NCBI RefSeq assembly: GCF_014654675.1
Contig: NZ_BNBC01000006.1
Location: forward strand, 218,638-282,637
Length of the DNA: 64,000 nt
Reading direction: 5' to 3'
Origin: Streptomyces spiralis
GTDB taxonomy: Bacteria > Actinomycetota > Actinomycetes > Streptomycetales > Streptomycetaceae
Position numbers and translations under genes: made by a program. Below are positions 1 through 8,098 of this stretch, piece by piece. The notes under the pieces are model-generated. The model did not search any database. It saw nothing but the letters and a program-made list of their open reading frames with translations, and had not been told where the DNA came from. Position 1 is the stretch's first letter. Every line of letters starts with the position of its first letter.

Positions 1-1163
1 TGATGGACTTCGGCATCGCCCGCGCCATGCAGTCCGGTGTCACCTCCATGACCCAGACCGGCATGGTCGTCGGCACCCCGCAGTACCTCTCGCCGGAGCA
101 GGCCCTGGGCCGGGGCGTGGACGCCCGCTCGGACCTGTACTCGGTCGGCATCATGCTGTTCCAGCTGGTCACCGGGCGGCTGCCGTTCGACGCGGACTCG
201 CCGCTGGCCATCGCGTACGCGCATGTGCAGGAGGAGCCGGTGGCTCCTTCGTCGATCAACCGCTCCCTGCCGCCCGCGGTGGACGCGCTGGTCGCCCGCG
301 CGCTGAAGAAGAACCCGAACGAGCGCTTCCCCAGCGCCGTGTCCATGCGCGACGAGTGCCTGCGCGTGGCGGCCTCCTTCCAGGCGGCGGCGCCCAGCAT
401 CGTGCCGGGCGCCCAGACGTCGAGCGGTGCGGGCGTGGGCTCCGCGGTCTTCCCGCCGGTCGACACGGCCCCACCGCCCGTGGGCAATGTTCAGACGCCG
501 TACCAGCCCGCTCCGGCCACACCCAACCCGTACGGCACTCCGCCGTCCGCGATGCCGTCACCCGCCTACGGCTATCCGCAGCAGGCCCCTCAACCGGCCG
601 TCGGCTACCAGACGCCCGCCGCCTCCTCGCCGTACGCCGCCCCGCAGCAGGCGTCGACCCCGCCGCCGTACACGATCTCGCCCCAGTCCCCGGGTACGAC
701 CCCGGCGGGCGGCGGCAAGGGCAACAAGCCGGTGATCATGGGGTCGGTGGCCGTGGCGGTCATCGCGGTCGTGGGTCTGATCGCCGCGCTGCTCATGAAC
801 AACGGTGGCGATGACGACGCCAAGGGCGGCGGCAGCAGCGCCGGCGCGTCGGTGTCGAGCCATCCGTCGGGCTACCGCGGGCCTGACACGTCGAAGACGA
901 TCGAGAAGACCGAGTGCACCGAGCCGCAGGAGTCGTACAACGACGAGAAGAAGGTGAAGATGCCCGACTTCACCTTCAAGAACTGGGACTCGGTCCTCGC
1001 CTGCCTCCAGGGCGCGGGATGGCACTACAAGAAGCGGGCGGTGGACGAGAACACCTACGGCAAGGACACCGTCATGCGGCAGTCGCCCGAGGCGGGCACG
1101 GACTTCGACCCGAACGACCCGCCGGACATCCAGTTCGACATCTCCACCGGCAATCCGGCCTAG
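1..1163 (+). CDS. Ser/Thr protein kinase with a PASTA-like tail (5' truncated by window)
   Basis: The window opens inside the kinase domain: the first in-frame codons read MDFGIARAM, the DFG motif of the activation loop, and the reading frame is open to the window edge, so the ATP-binding half lies upstream. Next come the GTPQYLSPEQ substrate-binding segment and the RSDLYSVGIM helix. Visible residues 140-235 are a Pro/Gln/Tyr-rich cytoplasmic linker, about 243-265 a single membrane helix, and about 318-383 one PASTA-like extracellular domain with a cysteine pair. This is the architecture of PknB-family receptor kinases, but with one sensor domain rather than the four seen in the pknB gene at 34.6 kb. 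Kinase identity is certain; ligand and targets are unknown. Confidence 0.93.
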   Translation, partial: MDFGIARAMQSGVTSMTQTGMVVGTPQYLSPEQALGRGVDARSDLYSVGIMLFQLVTGRLPFDADSPLAIAYAHVQEEPVAPSSINRSLPPAVDALVARALKKNPNERFPSAVSMRDECLRVAASFQAAAPSIVPGAQTSSGAGVGSAVFPPVDTAPPPVGNVQTPYQPAPATPNPYGTPPSAMPSPAYGYPQQAPQPAVGYQTPAASSPYAAPQQASTPPPYTISPQSPGTTPAGGGKGNKPVIMGSVAVAVIAVVGLIAALLMNNGGDDDAKGGGSSAGASVSSHPSGYRGPDTSKTIEKTECTEPQESYNDEKKVKMPDFTFKNWDSVLACLQGAGWHYKKRAVDENTYGKDTVMRQSPEAGTDFDPNDPPDIQFDISTGNPA

Positions 1164-1229
1164 GCACGGGATCGCCGATCGGTCTGCCGACCGGTTGGGG
1201 GTAGGCGACGGCCGGCCGCGGGTGGGCCG

Positions 1230-1267
1230 GCCGGTCGCCGGAAGGTGGGCCGGTCGCCGGAAGGTCG
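1230..1267. repeat. 19-bp direct repeat, two copies
   Basis: Two adjacent near-identical 19-bp units (1230-1248 and 1249-1267, core GCCGGTCGCCGGAAGGT) sit between the kinase stop codon and the terminator hairpin. Probably slippage products in non-coding DNA. Confidence 0.6.
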
Positions 1268-1306
1268 AAGGGCGTGGGTCGCGCGTGATGCGCTTCCCAC
1301 GCCCTT
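1268..1306. terminator. Bidirectional hairpin between convergent kinase and bpa
   Basis: The arms AAGGGCGTGGG (1268-1278) and CCCACGCCCTT (1296-1306) are perfectly complementary over 11 bp around a 17-nt loop. It lies between two converging genes, the usual place for a shared Streptomyces terminator. Confidence 0.75.
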
Positions 1307-1330
1307 GTGTCGTTCCGCCGTCCGGTCGTC

Positions 1331-1873
1331 CTACAGGTACGGGCCGCCCGAGCGGGTGCCGGGGTGGCCGTCCTCGCCCTCGCGGCCGACGCCCGGCGGG
1401 AGGGCGCGACGCATCTGCTCCAGCTGGGCGCGGGCGGCCATCTGCTGGGCGAACAGCGTCGTCTGGATCCCGTGGAAGAGGCCTTCCAGCCAGCCCACCA
1501 ACTGGGCCTGGGCGATCCGCAGTTCCGCGTCGCTGGGGGTCCCCTCGTCCGTGAACGGCAGGGAGAGCCGCTCCAGCTCCTCGACGAGCTCCGGAGCCAG
1601 GCCGTCCTCGAGCTCCTTCACCGAGCTGGCGTGGATCTCCTTGAGCCGGACCCGGCTGGCCTCGTCGAGAGGAGCGGCACGCACCTCTTCGAGCAGCTGC
1701 TTGATCATGCTGCCGATCCGCATGACCTTCGCGGGCTGCTCCACCTGCTCCGTCACCGGGGTCTCGCGGGAGTCTTCGTCACCGCCGCCGAGCGCCATGC
1801 CGTCCTGGCCCACGACCAGGATCTGGGGGTTCTCCGGCGACCGTTCGTTCCTCGGCATCTCCATGCCGCCCAT
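1331..1873 (-). CDS. bpa: Bacterial proteasome activator Bpa (DUF2587)
   Basis: A 180-residue protein matching the ATP-independent ring activator (Bpa/PafE) that opens the actinobacterial 20S proteasome gate. The middle is the helical core (roughly residues 45-150, starting near the conserved MRIGSMIKQLLEEVR segment), and the C-terminus GGPYL carries the HbYX-type Tyr-Leu end that docks into the proteasome alpha ring. The downstream partner of a PadR gene, 19 bp apart. Start is uncertain: ATG 1873 is the longest option and Met codons at 1864 and 1858 also fit, homologues usually beginning near MEMPRNE. The only strong Shine-Dalgarno (AAGGAGGTGA, overlapping the PadR stop codon) is placed for ATG 1887, which is in a different frame (see findings). 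Confidence 0.9.
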   Translation of the reverse strand: MGGMEMPRNERSPENPQILVVGQDGMALGGGDEDSRETPVTEQVEQPAKVMRIGSMIKQLLEEVRAAPLDEASRVRLKEIHASSVKELEDGLAPELVEELERLSLPFTDEGTPSDAELRIAQAQLVGWLEGLFHGIQTTLFAQQMAARAQLEQMRRALPPGVGREGEDGHPGTRSGGPYL

Positions 1874-1892
1874 TCTCTCGCACCCATATGTC

Positions 1893-2507
1893 TCACCTCC
1901 TTGGTGCCCCCTGCGGAAGGTGATCCACCGTGTGCGCGCCGTCCGCGTTCCGCGCGGGGCGTTCCGGTTCCTGCGGAGGGTGCAGGCGCAGCAGGCGGGC
2001 CGCGCAGTGCTCCAGCCAGCGGGATTCGGCCTCCGCGTGGCAGATCAGCTGCTCCAGGACCAGCAGCCGGGCGACCTCTCCGGGACTTTCGAGCCGGCGG
2101 GCCAGGAGCTCGGCCCGCTGCCGTACGTAGTCGTGCAGCGCCTCGGAGACATGCCGGCGCTGCACGTCGACGACCTCGCGCACCTCGACCTCGGGCGCCG
2201 TGTCCGCCAGGACCAGCTTGAGGGCCAGCTCCTCACGGGGTGGTCCCGCGAGTTCCACGGGCCGTGCGTACCAGGACCGCAGCTCGGCGCGGCCCGCCCT
2301 GGTCAGCGCGTACGTGACCCGTCCGGCCCCGTCCACACCCTCCCGGGCGACCAGACCGTCCCGCTCCAGAAGGCCGAGCGTGGTGCAGACCCGGCCGAGG
2401 CTCAGCGGCCAGGCGGCCCCTGTGTGCTCCTCGAACGCGGCACGCAACCGGGATCCGTGGCGTGGGCCGGCCTCCAGGAGCGCCAGCAGCCCGTGACGTA
2501 GCGACAT
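1893..2507 (-). CDS. PadR-family transcriptional regulator
   Basis: A 204-residue protein. Residues 1-75 form the PadR winged helix (start MSLRHGLLALLEAGP, recognition region around RVCTTLGLLERDGLV, then the wing). Residues 85-180 are the helical Vir_act_alpha_C dimerisation domain. The Arg/Pro/Ala-rich tail is disordered. It is the first gene of a two-gene unit with bpa: its last codons contain bpa's apparent ribosome-binding site, which suggests translational coupling. PadR proteins usually repress their own promoter, which would lie in 2508-2629; I see no clean operator there. The inducing ligand is unknown. Confidence 0.88.
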   Translation of the reverse strand: MSLRHGLLALLEAGPRHGSRLRAAFEEHTGAAWPLSLGRVCTTLGLLERDGLVAREGVDGAGRVTYALTRAGRAELRSWYARPVELAGPPREELALKLVLADTAPEVEVREVVDVQRRHVSEALHDYVRQRAELLARRLESPGEVARLLVLEQLICHAEAESRWLEHCAARLLRLHPPQEPERPARNADGAHTVDHLPQGAPRR

Positions 2508-2629
2508 ATCCGGATTGTGCAGTTACTTCGGCGCCTTCGACCTGGTGGGCCACTCCGGAATGCCGGATTGATTGATCGATGTGAGTGTTGTGCCACCGAA
2601 TCACTGACATCAGGTGAGGGGGTCCCGAC

Positions 2630-3484
2630 GTGACTCCATGGCTGCGCGTCGCGACGATACGCACGACAGGACTGCTCATAGGGCTGGGCGCGACCGTCCT
2701 GCCCGGTGGCCACGCCTCGGCGTGCGGCCCGCTGTCCAGACCGTCCACCACCCCCTCCACCTCCGCCTCGGCTTTAGTCCCGGTCTCGGCCTCCGCCTCC
2801 GTCTCCGGCCACGGCACCCCTTCGGCGCACTCGGGCACCGCGTCGCCTCCGGACCACGGCGCCTCTTCCCGCCCGGCCGCCGGGCACTCGTCCCGGCCGT
2901 CCCGGCCCTCCCGGCCCCCCGATCGGCCATCCGGACCATCCGGACCCTCGAAGTCGTCCCCGATGCCCGTCTCGCCGTCCTCGGCTTCCCCGCCCCCGGC
3001 CTCGGCCTCCGCGTCCTCGGTGTCGTTCGTCACACTGCCCGCCGCGTCCGAGTCGTCGGTATCCCCTTCGCCCTCGCCCTCGGACGGGCCGTCGCGGGCC
3101 GGTAGCCCGGCGGGTGAGGGCCGGGAACGGCCGGGCCGTCCGCATCGGCATGACACCGAGGTGGAAGGTGACGACACGGACGGGCCGGACACGGACGGGC
3201 CGGACACGGACAGGTCGGACACGGACGGGTCGGACACGGACGGCAGCGGGAGCCCGGACGCCGGTGGCATGAGCGGCATACCGACGACGGCCGCCCCGGA
3301 GTCGTCCGAGGCGGCCGCTCAGCCGCCGTCCGGGTCCCCGGACGCACCCGCCGCCCCGGCCGTCACGGAGTCCGTGCCCGCGGCCGAGCCCGCACGGCGG
3401 CTACTGCCCCTGGGCAGCGGACTGGTGCTCATAGGTCTCGGCCTGGGGACGGCGTTCATCGCCCTCCGCCTGCCCAGGACCTAG
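2630..3484 (+). CDS. Ser/Pro/Asp-rich exported surface protein, function unknown
   Basis: A 284-residue low-complexity protein. Start GTG 2630 is supported by a GTGAGGGGG ribosome-binding site at about 2614-2622. The N-terminus looks like a signal peptide (RVATIRTTGLLIGLGATVLPGGHASA). Residues 40-245 are almost only Ser, Pro, Ala, Asp and Gly, including five 5-residue DTDGP/S units at 182-206. The C-terminus is a hydrophobic helix preceded by RRLLPLGSG and followed by LRLPRT, resembling a cell-wall sorting tail, though without canonical LPXTG or LAXTG. A cell-wall-spanning stalk or mucin-like surface protein is plausible. No catalytic domain is visible. Confidence 0.7.
   Translation: MTPWLRVATIRTTGLLIGLGATVLPGGHASACGPLSRPSTTPSTSASALVPVSASASVSGHGTPSAHSGTASPPDHGASSRPAAGHSSRPSRPSRPPDRPSGPSGPSKSSPMPVSPSSASPPPASASASSVSFVTLPAASESSVSPSPSPSDGPSRAGSPAGEGRERPGRPHRHDTEVEGDDTDGPDTDGPDTDRSDTDGSDTDGSGSPDAGGMSGIPTTAAPESSEAAAQPPSGSPDAPAAPAVTESVPAAEPARRLLPLGSGLVLIGLGLGTAFIALRLPRT
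3173..3247 (+). repeat. 15-bp tandem repeat x5 inside the surface protein gene
   Basis: Five in-frame copies of a 15-bp unit (consensus GACACGGACGGGCCG) encode DTDGP/DTDRS/DTDGS repeats. The unit length is a multiple of three, so copy-number change would lengthen the stalk without frameshift. Confidence 0.85.
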
Positions 3485-3514
3485 GGTGCGGTCCTTCCCG
3501 GCCGGATGCCCGGG

Positions 3515-4495
3515 TCAGGGCGTCACCAGCAGCACCTTGCCGATGTGGCCGCTCTCCTCGACGACCCGGTGCGCCGCCGCGGCGTCGCTCATCGGCATCT
3601 CCCGGTCGACGACCGGACGGACATTGCCGTCGGCGAGCAGCGGCCAGACGTGCTCGCGCACGGCCGCGACGACCGCCGCCTTCTCGTCGAGCGGACGGGC
3701 GCGCAGCGAGGTCGCGGTGATCGCGGCCCGCTTGCTCATCAGGGCGCCGATGTTCAGCTCTCCCTTGACGCCACCCTGCATGCCGATGATCGCGAGCCGA
3801 CCGCTGACGGCGAGGGCCCGTACGTTGCGGTCCAGGTACTTGGCTCCCATGTTGTCCAGGATGACGTCGGCGCCCGCCCCGTCCGTGGCCCGCTTGATCT
3901 CCTCGACGAAGTCCTGCTCGCGGTAGTTGATCAGGATGTCGGCGCCCAGTTCGGAGCAGTAGTCGAGCTTCTCCTTGGTGCCGGCCGTGACGGCGACCTT
4001 CGCCCCGACGGCCTTGGCGAGCTGGATCGCCATGGTGCCGATGCCGCTGGAGCCGCCGTGCACGAGGAAGGTCTCGCCGGGGCGGAGGTGGGCGACCATG
4101 AAGACGTTGGACCAGACGGTGCAGGTCACCTCCGGCAGTGCCGCGGCCTGCCTGAGGTCGACGTTCTCGGGCACGGGGAGCAGCTGGCCGGCCGGGACGG
4201 CGACCTTCTCGGCGTAGCCGCCGCCCGCGAGCAGCGCGCACACCTGATCGCCGACCGTCCAGCCGGACACGCCCGGCCCGAGCGCGGCGATCCGGCCCGA
4301 GCACTCCAGGCCGGGGTAGCGGGAGGCGCCGGGCGGCGGGTCGTAGTGCCCCTGCCGCTGCAGGAGGTCGGCGCGGTTGACGGCGCTGGCCACCACGTCG
4401 ACCAGCACCTCCCCCTCGCCGGGCACCGGATCCGGCACCTCGTCCCACACCAACGCCTCGGGTCCACCGGGTTCGGGAATCGTGATCGCATGCAT
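3515..4495 (-). CDS. NAD(P)H:quinone oxidoreductase, zinc-free MDR family
   Basis: A 326-residue medium-chain reductase. The N-terminal GroES-like domain (about 1-125) includes NRADLLQRQGHY, and the NAD(P)-binding Rossmann domain (about 130-270) has VHGGSSGIGTMAIQLAKAVGA. Catalytic-zinc ligands of alcohol dehydrogenases are absent, so this is a quinone reductase/PIG3-like enzyme reducing quinones or enones with NADPH. The start is taken at ATG 4495, where homology begins (MHAITIPEPGG). The open frame extends upstream into the preceding gene's antisense region, but that part is low-complexity shadow. The gene follows the channel gene by 26 bp on the same strand. Physiological substrate unknown. 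Confidence 0.88.
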   Translation of the reverse strand: MHAITIPEPGGPEALVWDEVPDPVPGEGEVLVDVVASAVNRADLLQRQGHYDPPPGASRYPGLECSGRIAALGPGVSGWTVGDQVCALLAGGGYAEKVAVPAGQLLPVPENVDLRQAAALPEVTCTVWSNVFMVAHLRPGETFLVHGGSSGIGTMAIQLAKAVGAKVAVTAGTKEKLDYCSELGADILINYREQDFVEEIKRATDGAGADVILDNMGAKYLDRNVRALAVSGRLAIIGMQGGVKGELNIGALMSKRAAITATSLRARPLDEKAAVVAAVREHVWPLLADGNVRPVVDREMPMSDAAAAHRVVEESGHIGKVLLVTP

Positions 4496-4521
4496 GGAGG
4501 CGACGCTACTCCGCCCCGGCC

Positions 4522-5628
4522 TCAGTCCTGGGGCAGCGGCTTGGTGTCCGGGGTGACCCGTGTGCCCGGGGTGGCGCGGACGATGGTGATCAGACGGTCC
4601 GTCAACTGCAGAGTTTCGACGGAGGGATCGTCGTAGCCCAGGACACGGTGTCCGCGTACGACGCTCACCACCAGGTCGTCGATCTCCCGCGGACTCCTGC
4701 CCGCCTCGGCGCGTATGACGGGCCGTTCGACGATGTCCAGCCCGCTGCCCTGCTGGATGAGGTCCTCCATCACCATGCCGGCGGCCGGGCTGAGCACGGA
4801 CAGCCCGAGCAGCCTGCCCGCGGCGCTCGCGCTGGTGATCACGGCATCGGCGCCGGACTGCCGGAGCAGCGGTGCGTTCTCCTCCTCCCGGACCGCGGCG
4901 ACGATCTTCGCCCCCCGGTTGAGCTGCCGGGCCGTCAGCGCCACCAGCACGGCCGTGTCGTCCCGCTGGGTGGCGATGATGATCTGCCGCGCCCGCTGCA
5001 CCTCCGCCCGCTTCAGCACCTCGCTGCGGGTCGCGTCCCCGACCACTCCCACGTATCCGTCCGCCGTGGCCGCGTCGATCACCTTCGCACTGGGATCGAC
5101 CACGACGACCTGCTGCTTCTTCAGTCCCGTCGCGCAGACGGTCTGGATCGCGGACCTCCCCTTCGTGCCGAAGCCGACGACGACGGTGTGATCGCGCAAG
5201 GCGGACCTCCAGCGGCTCAGGCGCCACTCCTCACGGGTGCGTTCGGTGAGGACTTCGAGCGTGGTGCCGACGAGAATGATCAGGAACAGCACGCGCAGGG
5301 GCGTGATGACGAAGATGTTGGTGAGCCGGGCCGCGTCGCTGACCGGGGTGATGTCGCCGTACCCGGTGGTCGAGAGCGTCACCGTGGCGTAGTAGGCCGC
5401 GTCGAGGAGGTCGACGGAACCGTCGGCGTTGTCGTGGTAGCCGTCACGGTCGGCGTAGACGATGACGACCGTCACGACCAGCACCAGCAGGGCCATGGCG
5501 AGCCGCGTGCCGACCTGACGGATCGGGCGTTCCACCACTTTCTTCGGGAGTTTCACCCGATGGGTCACGAGATGTTCGTCCGCCTGGCGGGCGATCGCGT
5601 CATGGCCCGGAAGTTTCACGTGAAACAC
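4522..5628 (-). CDS. Two-TM potassium channel with RCK (TrkA-N/TrkA-C) domain
   Basis: A 368-residue Kch/MthK-like channel. A membrane helix lies at about residues 43-62, then the pore loop with the K+ selectivity filter STTGYGD (about 87-93), a second helix (about 105-124), an RCK N-terminal Rossmann domain (GFGTKGRSA ... VGDATRSEVL) and a C-terminal RCK-C-like domain ending near residue 360. It should gate K+ flux in response to a cytoplasmic ligand. GTG 5628 is the longest start and overlaps the moeA stop by 13 bp; GTG 5619 (Val4) is an alternative. The first codons are written in the parS palindrome 5613-5626. Confidence 0.9.
   Translation of the reverse strand: MFHVKLPGHDAIARQADEHLVTHRVKLPKKVVERPIRQVGTRLAMALLVLVVTVVIVYADRDGYHDNADGSVDLLDAAYYATVTLSTTGYGDITPVSDAARLTNIFVITPLRVLFLIILVGTTLEVLTERTREEWRLSRWRSALRDHTVVVGFGTKGRSAIQTVCATGLKKQQVVVVDPSAKVIDAATADGYVGVVGDATRSEVLKRAEVQRARQIIIATQRDDTAVLVALTARQLNRGAKIVAAVREEENAPLLRQSGADAVITSASAAGRLLGLSVLSPAAGMVMEDLIQQGSGLDIVERPVIRAEAGRSPREIDDLVVSVVRGHRVLGYDDPSVETLQLTDRLITIVRATPGTRVTPDTKPLPQD
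5613..5626. other. parS: parS centromere site (ParB-binding palindrome)
   Basis: GTTTCACGTGAAAC is a perfect 14-bp palindrome and equals the core ParB site used by Streptomyces and most bacteria. Read on the minus strand with flanks, it matches 15 of 16 positions of the general TGTTTCACGTGAAACA consensus. Streptomyces carry many such sites around oriC, and this window runs into the oriC region. The site sits in the overlap of the moeA stop and the channel gene start. I found no second perfect copy in the window. Confidence 0.9.
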
Positions 5629-7061
5629 ACCCCGATTCCGGCGGCGGCCCAGGGGAGATCGAGCAGTTCTGTCTCCTGGCCCGCACGGGCGCCACCCGGC
5701 GGTACGACGGCCAGGGCGTCGGCCGCCGCGACCCCGCGCAGCATCGCCGGGCCGTTGTAGTGCAGCGGGACCGCGTGGTCGCCGCGCAGCACGACGGGCA
5801 CGAGCCGGGTGTCGTAGGGGTGCCCGTGCACCGCGTCCTTCAGCGGCAGCGTGTACGGCTCGGGGGCGGGACGCGCGGCCAGCGTGCGCAGCAGCGGCTC
5901 GGCGAGGGTGAGCAGGCCGGAGACGGCGGCGAGGGGGTTGCCGGGCAGGCCGACGAGGTGCTGGTTCTCCTTGGTGCGGGCCAGCAGCATCGGATGGCCG
6001 GGCCGCACCTTGACGCCGTCCACCAGCAGTTCGGCGCCGAGCCGGCTCAGAGTGGGGTGGACGTGGTCGACGGGGCCGGAGGCGGTTCCACCGGTGGTGA
6101 CGATCAGGTCGGCCTCGGATCTGTCGATCGCCTTGTGCAGCGCCTTGGCGTCGTCGCCGATGCGGCGCACGGTGGCCGTCTCCGCGCCGAGCGCCCGCAG
6201 CCAGGGCGGCAGCATCGGACCGAGCGCGTCCCGGATCAGGCCGTCGTGCGGCAGCCCCGTGGTGAGCAGTTCGTCGCCGAGTACCAGGACGTCGACGCGG
6301 GGCCGGGGGACGGCGGTGAGCGTGTCGTATCCGGCGGCCGCGGCGAGGCCCAGCACTGCGGGGGTGACCAGGGTCCCGACGGGCAGCAACTGGTCTCCGC
6401 TACGACACTCCTGTGCGCGTCCACGGATGTCCTGGCCGTGGCTGACCTCGCGGATCGAGTGCAGCCTGCCCTTGGCGTCCGTGCGGCCGTGCTCGCTGCG
6501 CAGCACGGCGGTGGTGTCCTGCGGGATGCGGGCGCCGGTCGCGATCCGTACGGCCTCGCCGTCGGTCAGCGGCTCGGGTCGTGCGTGTCCGGCCAGGGCG
6601 CCTTCTTCGCGCACGTCCCAGGGGCCGGGGCCGGCGACCGCCCAGCCGTCCATGGCGGAGGTGTCGAAGGAGGGCAGGTCGGTGAGGGCGGCCAGGGGCT
6701 CGGCCAGGACCAGGCCCAGGGCGGCGTCCAGGGAGACCGAGACGGGGGTGCGGCGGCCCCCGCCGCGGGCGGCGCGGGCCGCGGTCTCGCGGGCCTGGGG
6801 CCATGGGGTGGCGTGGTGGTGGGCGTCCGGGGAGTGGCCCGTTCGCGGGGACTCTCCGAGGCCGGGGGAGTGCATGGTGCCGTGGCCGGGCGTGAGCGGC
6901 CCGTGGCCGATGCCGTGCCCCTGGGGGGAGGCGGGTCCGGAGGTGGGCAGGCCGCCGTGGGCCGGGCCGATGCCGTTGCCTGGTTCCTTCACGAGAGCGA
7001 GGGCCTCCTCGACATCGAGTTCCTCGGCGTCCTCGCCGGCCCGCGTGCCGCGGGCGGTCAT
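5616..7061 (-). CDS. moeA: Molybdopterin molybdenumtransferase MoeA
   Basis: A 481-residue enzyme that inserts molybdate into adenylylated molybdopterin. A His/Gly/Pro-rich N-terminal extension of about 80 residues precedes the MoeA core. The core has DTSAMDGWAV, the TGARIPQDTTAV segment, the MoCF-binding domain (VLGDELLTTG ... VTTGGTASGPVDHVHPTL) and LVGLPGNPLAAVSGL, then the C-terminal beta-barrel domain. Start ATG 7061 overlaps the upstream MobA-like stop in ATGA, so the two are translationally coupled. The variable extension is unusual; its His-rich character might bind metal, but that is inference. Confidence 0.92.
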   Translation of the reverse strand: MTARGTRAGEDAEELDVEEALALVKEPGNGIGPAHGGLPTSGPASPQGHGIGHGPLTPGHGTMHSPGLGESPRTGHSPDAHHHATPWPQARETAARAARGGGRRTPVSVSLDAALGLVLAEPLAALTDLPSFDTSAMDGWAVAGPGPWDVREEGALAGHARPEPLTDGEAVRIATGARIPQDTTAVLRSEHGRTDAKGRLHSIREVSHGQDIRGRAQECRSGDQLLPVGTLVTPAVLGLAAAAGYDTLTAVPRPRVDVLVLGDELLTTGLPHDGLIRDALGPMLPPWLRALGAETATVRRIGDDAKALHKAIDRSEADLIVTTGGTASGPVDHVHPTLSRLGAELLVDGVKVRPGHPMLLARTKENQHLVGLPGNPLAAVSGLLTLAEPLLRTLAARPAPEPYTLPLKDAVHGHPYDTRLVPVVLRGDHAVPLHYNGPAMLRGVAAADALAVVPPGGARAGQETELLDLPWAAAGIGVCFT

Positions 7062-8023
7062 CCCGCGTCCGGACGGGTGTCGGGCGTGGCGTCGGGAGCG
7101 ACGTCGGCCTTGGCCTCGGCGGTGCCCTCGTCCGCCCAGCGCAGGGCGAGGTCGGCGGCCTTGCGGGCGGCCTCCGCGACCGCTTCGGGGCCGCCCTTGC
7201 CCTGTGCGGCGGCGTAGCCGACGAGGAAGGTGGTCAGGGGTGCCGCGGGCCGGGCCACGCCGTGGGCGGCGTCGCGGGCGAGATCGAGCAGCACGCCGGT
7301 GTCGACGTCCAGGTCGATGCCCAGTTCGTCCTTGACTGCGGAAATCCATTCATCCAACACGTGCCCATGCTCCCTGATGCGTGCCCTGGCGGTGGCGATG
7401 TCGTCCCAGGTGTCGCAGTCGAAGGACGCGACATGGTCGGGGATGCGGGTGAGGTCGAGTGCGGCGGTGAGTCGGCGCAGCGGCAGCCCGGTGAGGGCGC
7501 CGTGTCCCCGGGTGAGCGCCGCCAGTTCGCGGCGCAGCGCGTGGACGCGGTAGGCCGCCACGAGCGGCTGGTCGCGGCCGTCGGCGTCGGTGAGCAGCAC
7601 GCCGTCCGCGCGGCCCGCGCGCAGGGCGCCCAGGAGCCGCCGTACGGTGGCCGGTTCGAGGAACGGCAGATCGGCGGAGAGGACGACGACGTGGTCCGCC
7701 GTGGTGTGGCGCAGTCCGGCGTCGAGCGCGGCGAGCGGGCCTCCGCCGGGCGGTTCCTCGCGCGTCCAGCGCACGGGCCGTGCGGTGGGTCTGGGGTCGG
7801 CGACGACCACGGTCGTGCGCGCCCCGGCGCAGGCGGCGAGGACGCGGTCGAGCAGGGCACGGCCACCGACCCGTACACCGGGCTTGTCCGCGCCGCCCAG
7901 CCGCCGGGCGGCGCCTCCGGCGAGCACGACGGCATCGTGGGCGGGGGGCTCGTGAGCGGGAAGCTGCTGGGTGGGGCGCTCGAAGGCGGTCACCCCCTGA
8001 GTATGCGTCCCGCCCGTGATCAC
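7058..8023 (-). CDS. MobA-like NTP transferase fused to DUF6457
   Basis: A 321-residue two-domain protein. Residues about 30-205 form a MobA/nucleotidyltransferase fold, with the signature AVVLAGGAARRLGGADKP, the metal-binding LSADLPFL, and FDCDTWDDIATARAR near the end. Residues about 210-290 are a small helical DUF6457 domain (LDEWISAVKDELGID ... AEAARKAADLALRWA). A MobA domain would attach GMP to molybdopterin to make the guanine-dinucleotide cofactor. Coupling to moeA supports a molybdenum cofactor role. GTG 8023 is the longest start; GTG at 7993 (Val11) is equally possible, and neither has a strong ribosome-binding site. Confidence 0.88.
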   Translation of the reverse strand: MITGGTHTQGVTAFERPTQQLPAHEPPAHDAVVLAGGAARRLGGADKPGVRVGGRALLDRVLAACAGARTTVVVADPRPTARPVRWTREEPPGGGPLAALDAGLRHTTADHVVVLSADLPFLEPATVRRLLGALRAGRADGVLLTDADGRDQPLVAAYRVHALRRELAALTRGHGALTGLPLRRLTAALDLTRIPDHVASFDCDTWDDIATARARIREHGHVLDEWISAVKDELGIDLDVDTGVLLDLARDAAHGVARPAAPLTTFLVGYAAAQGKGGPEAVAEAARKAADLALRWADEGTAEAKADVAPDATPDTRPDAG

Positions 8024-8066
8024 AGGGAACGCGGGCGGGAGCTCGGGTCCGGCTCGGGGCAGGTTC

Positions 8067-8091
8067 GGGGCCTGTCCGCCGGACGGGCCCC
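8067..8091 (-). terminator. Hairpin after the bkd operon
   Basis: GGGGCCTGTCCG and CGGACGGGCCCC form a 12-bp stem with one mismatch just downstream of the bkdC stop codon. There is no T tract, as is common for Streptomyces terminators. Confidence 0.5.
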
Positions 8092-8098
8092 GGTCTTC

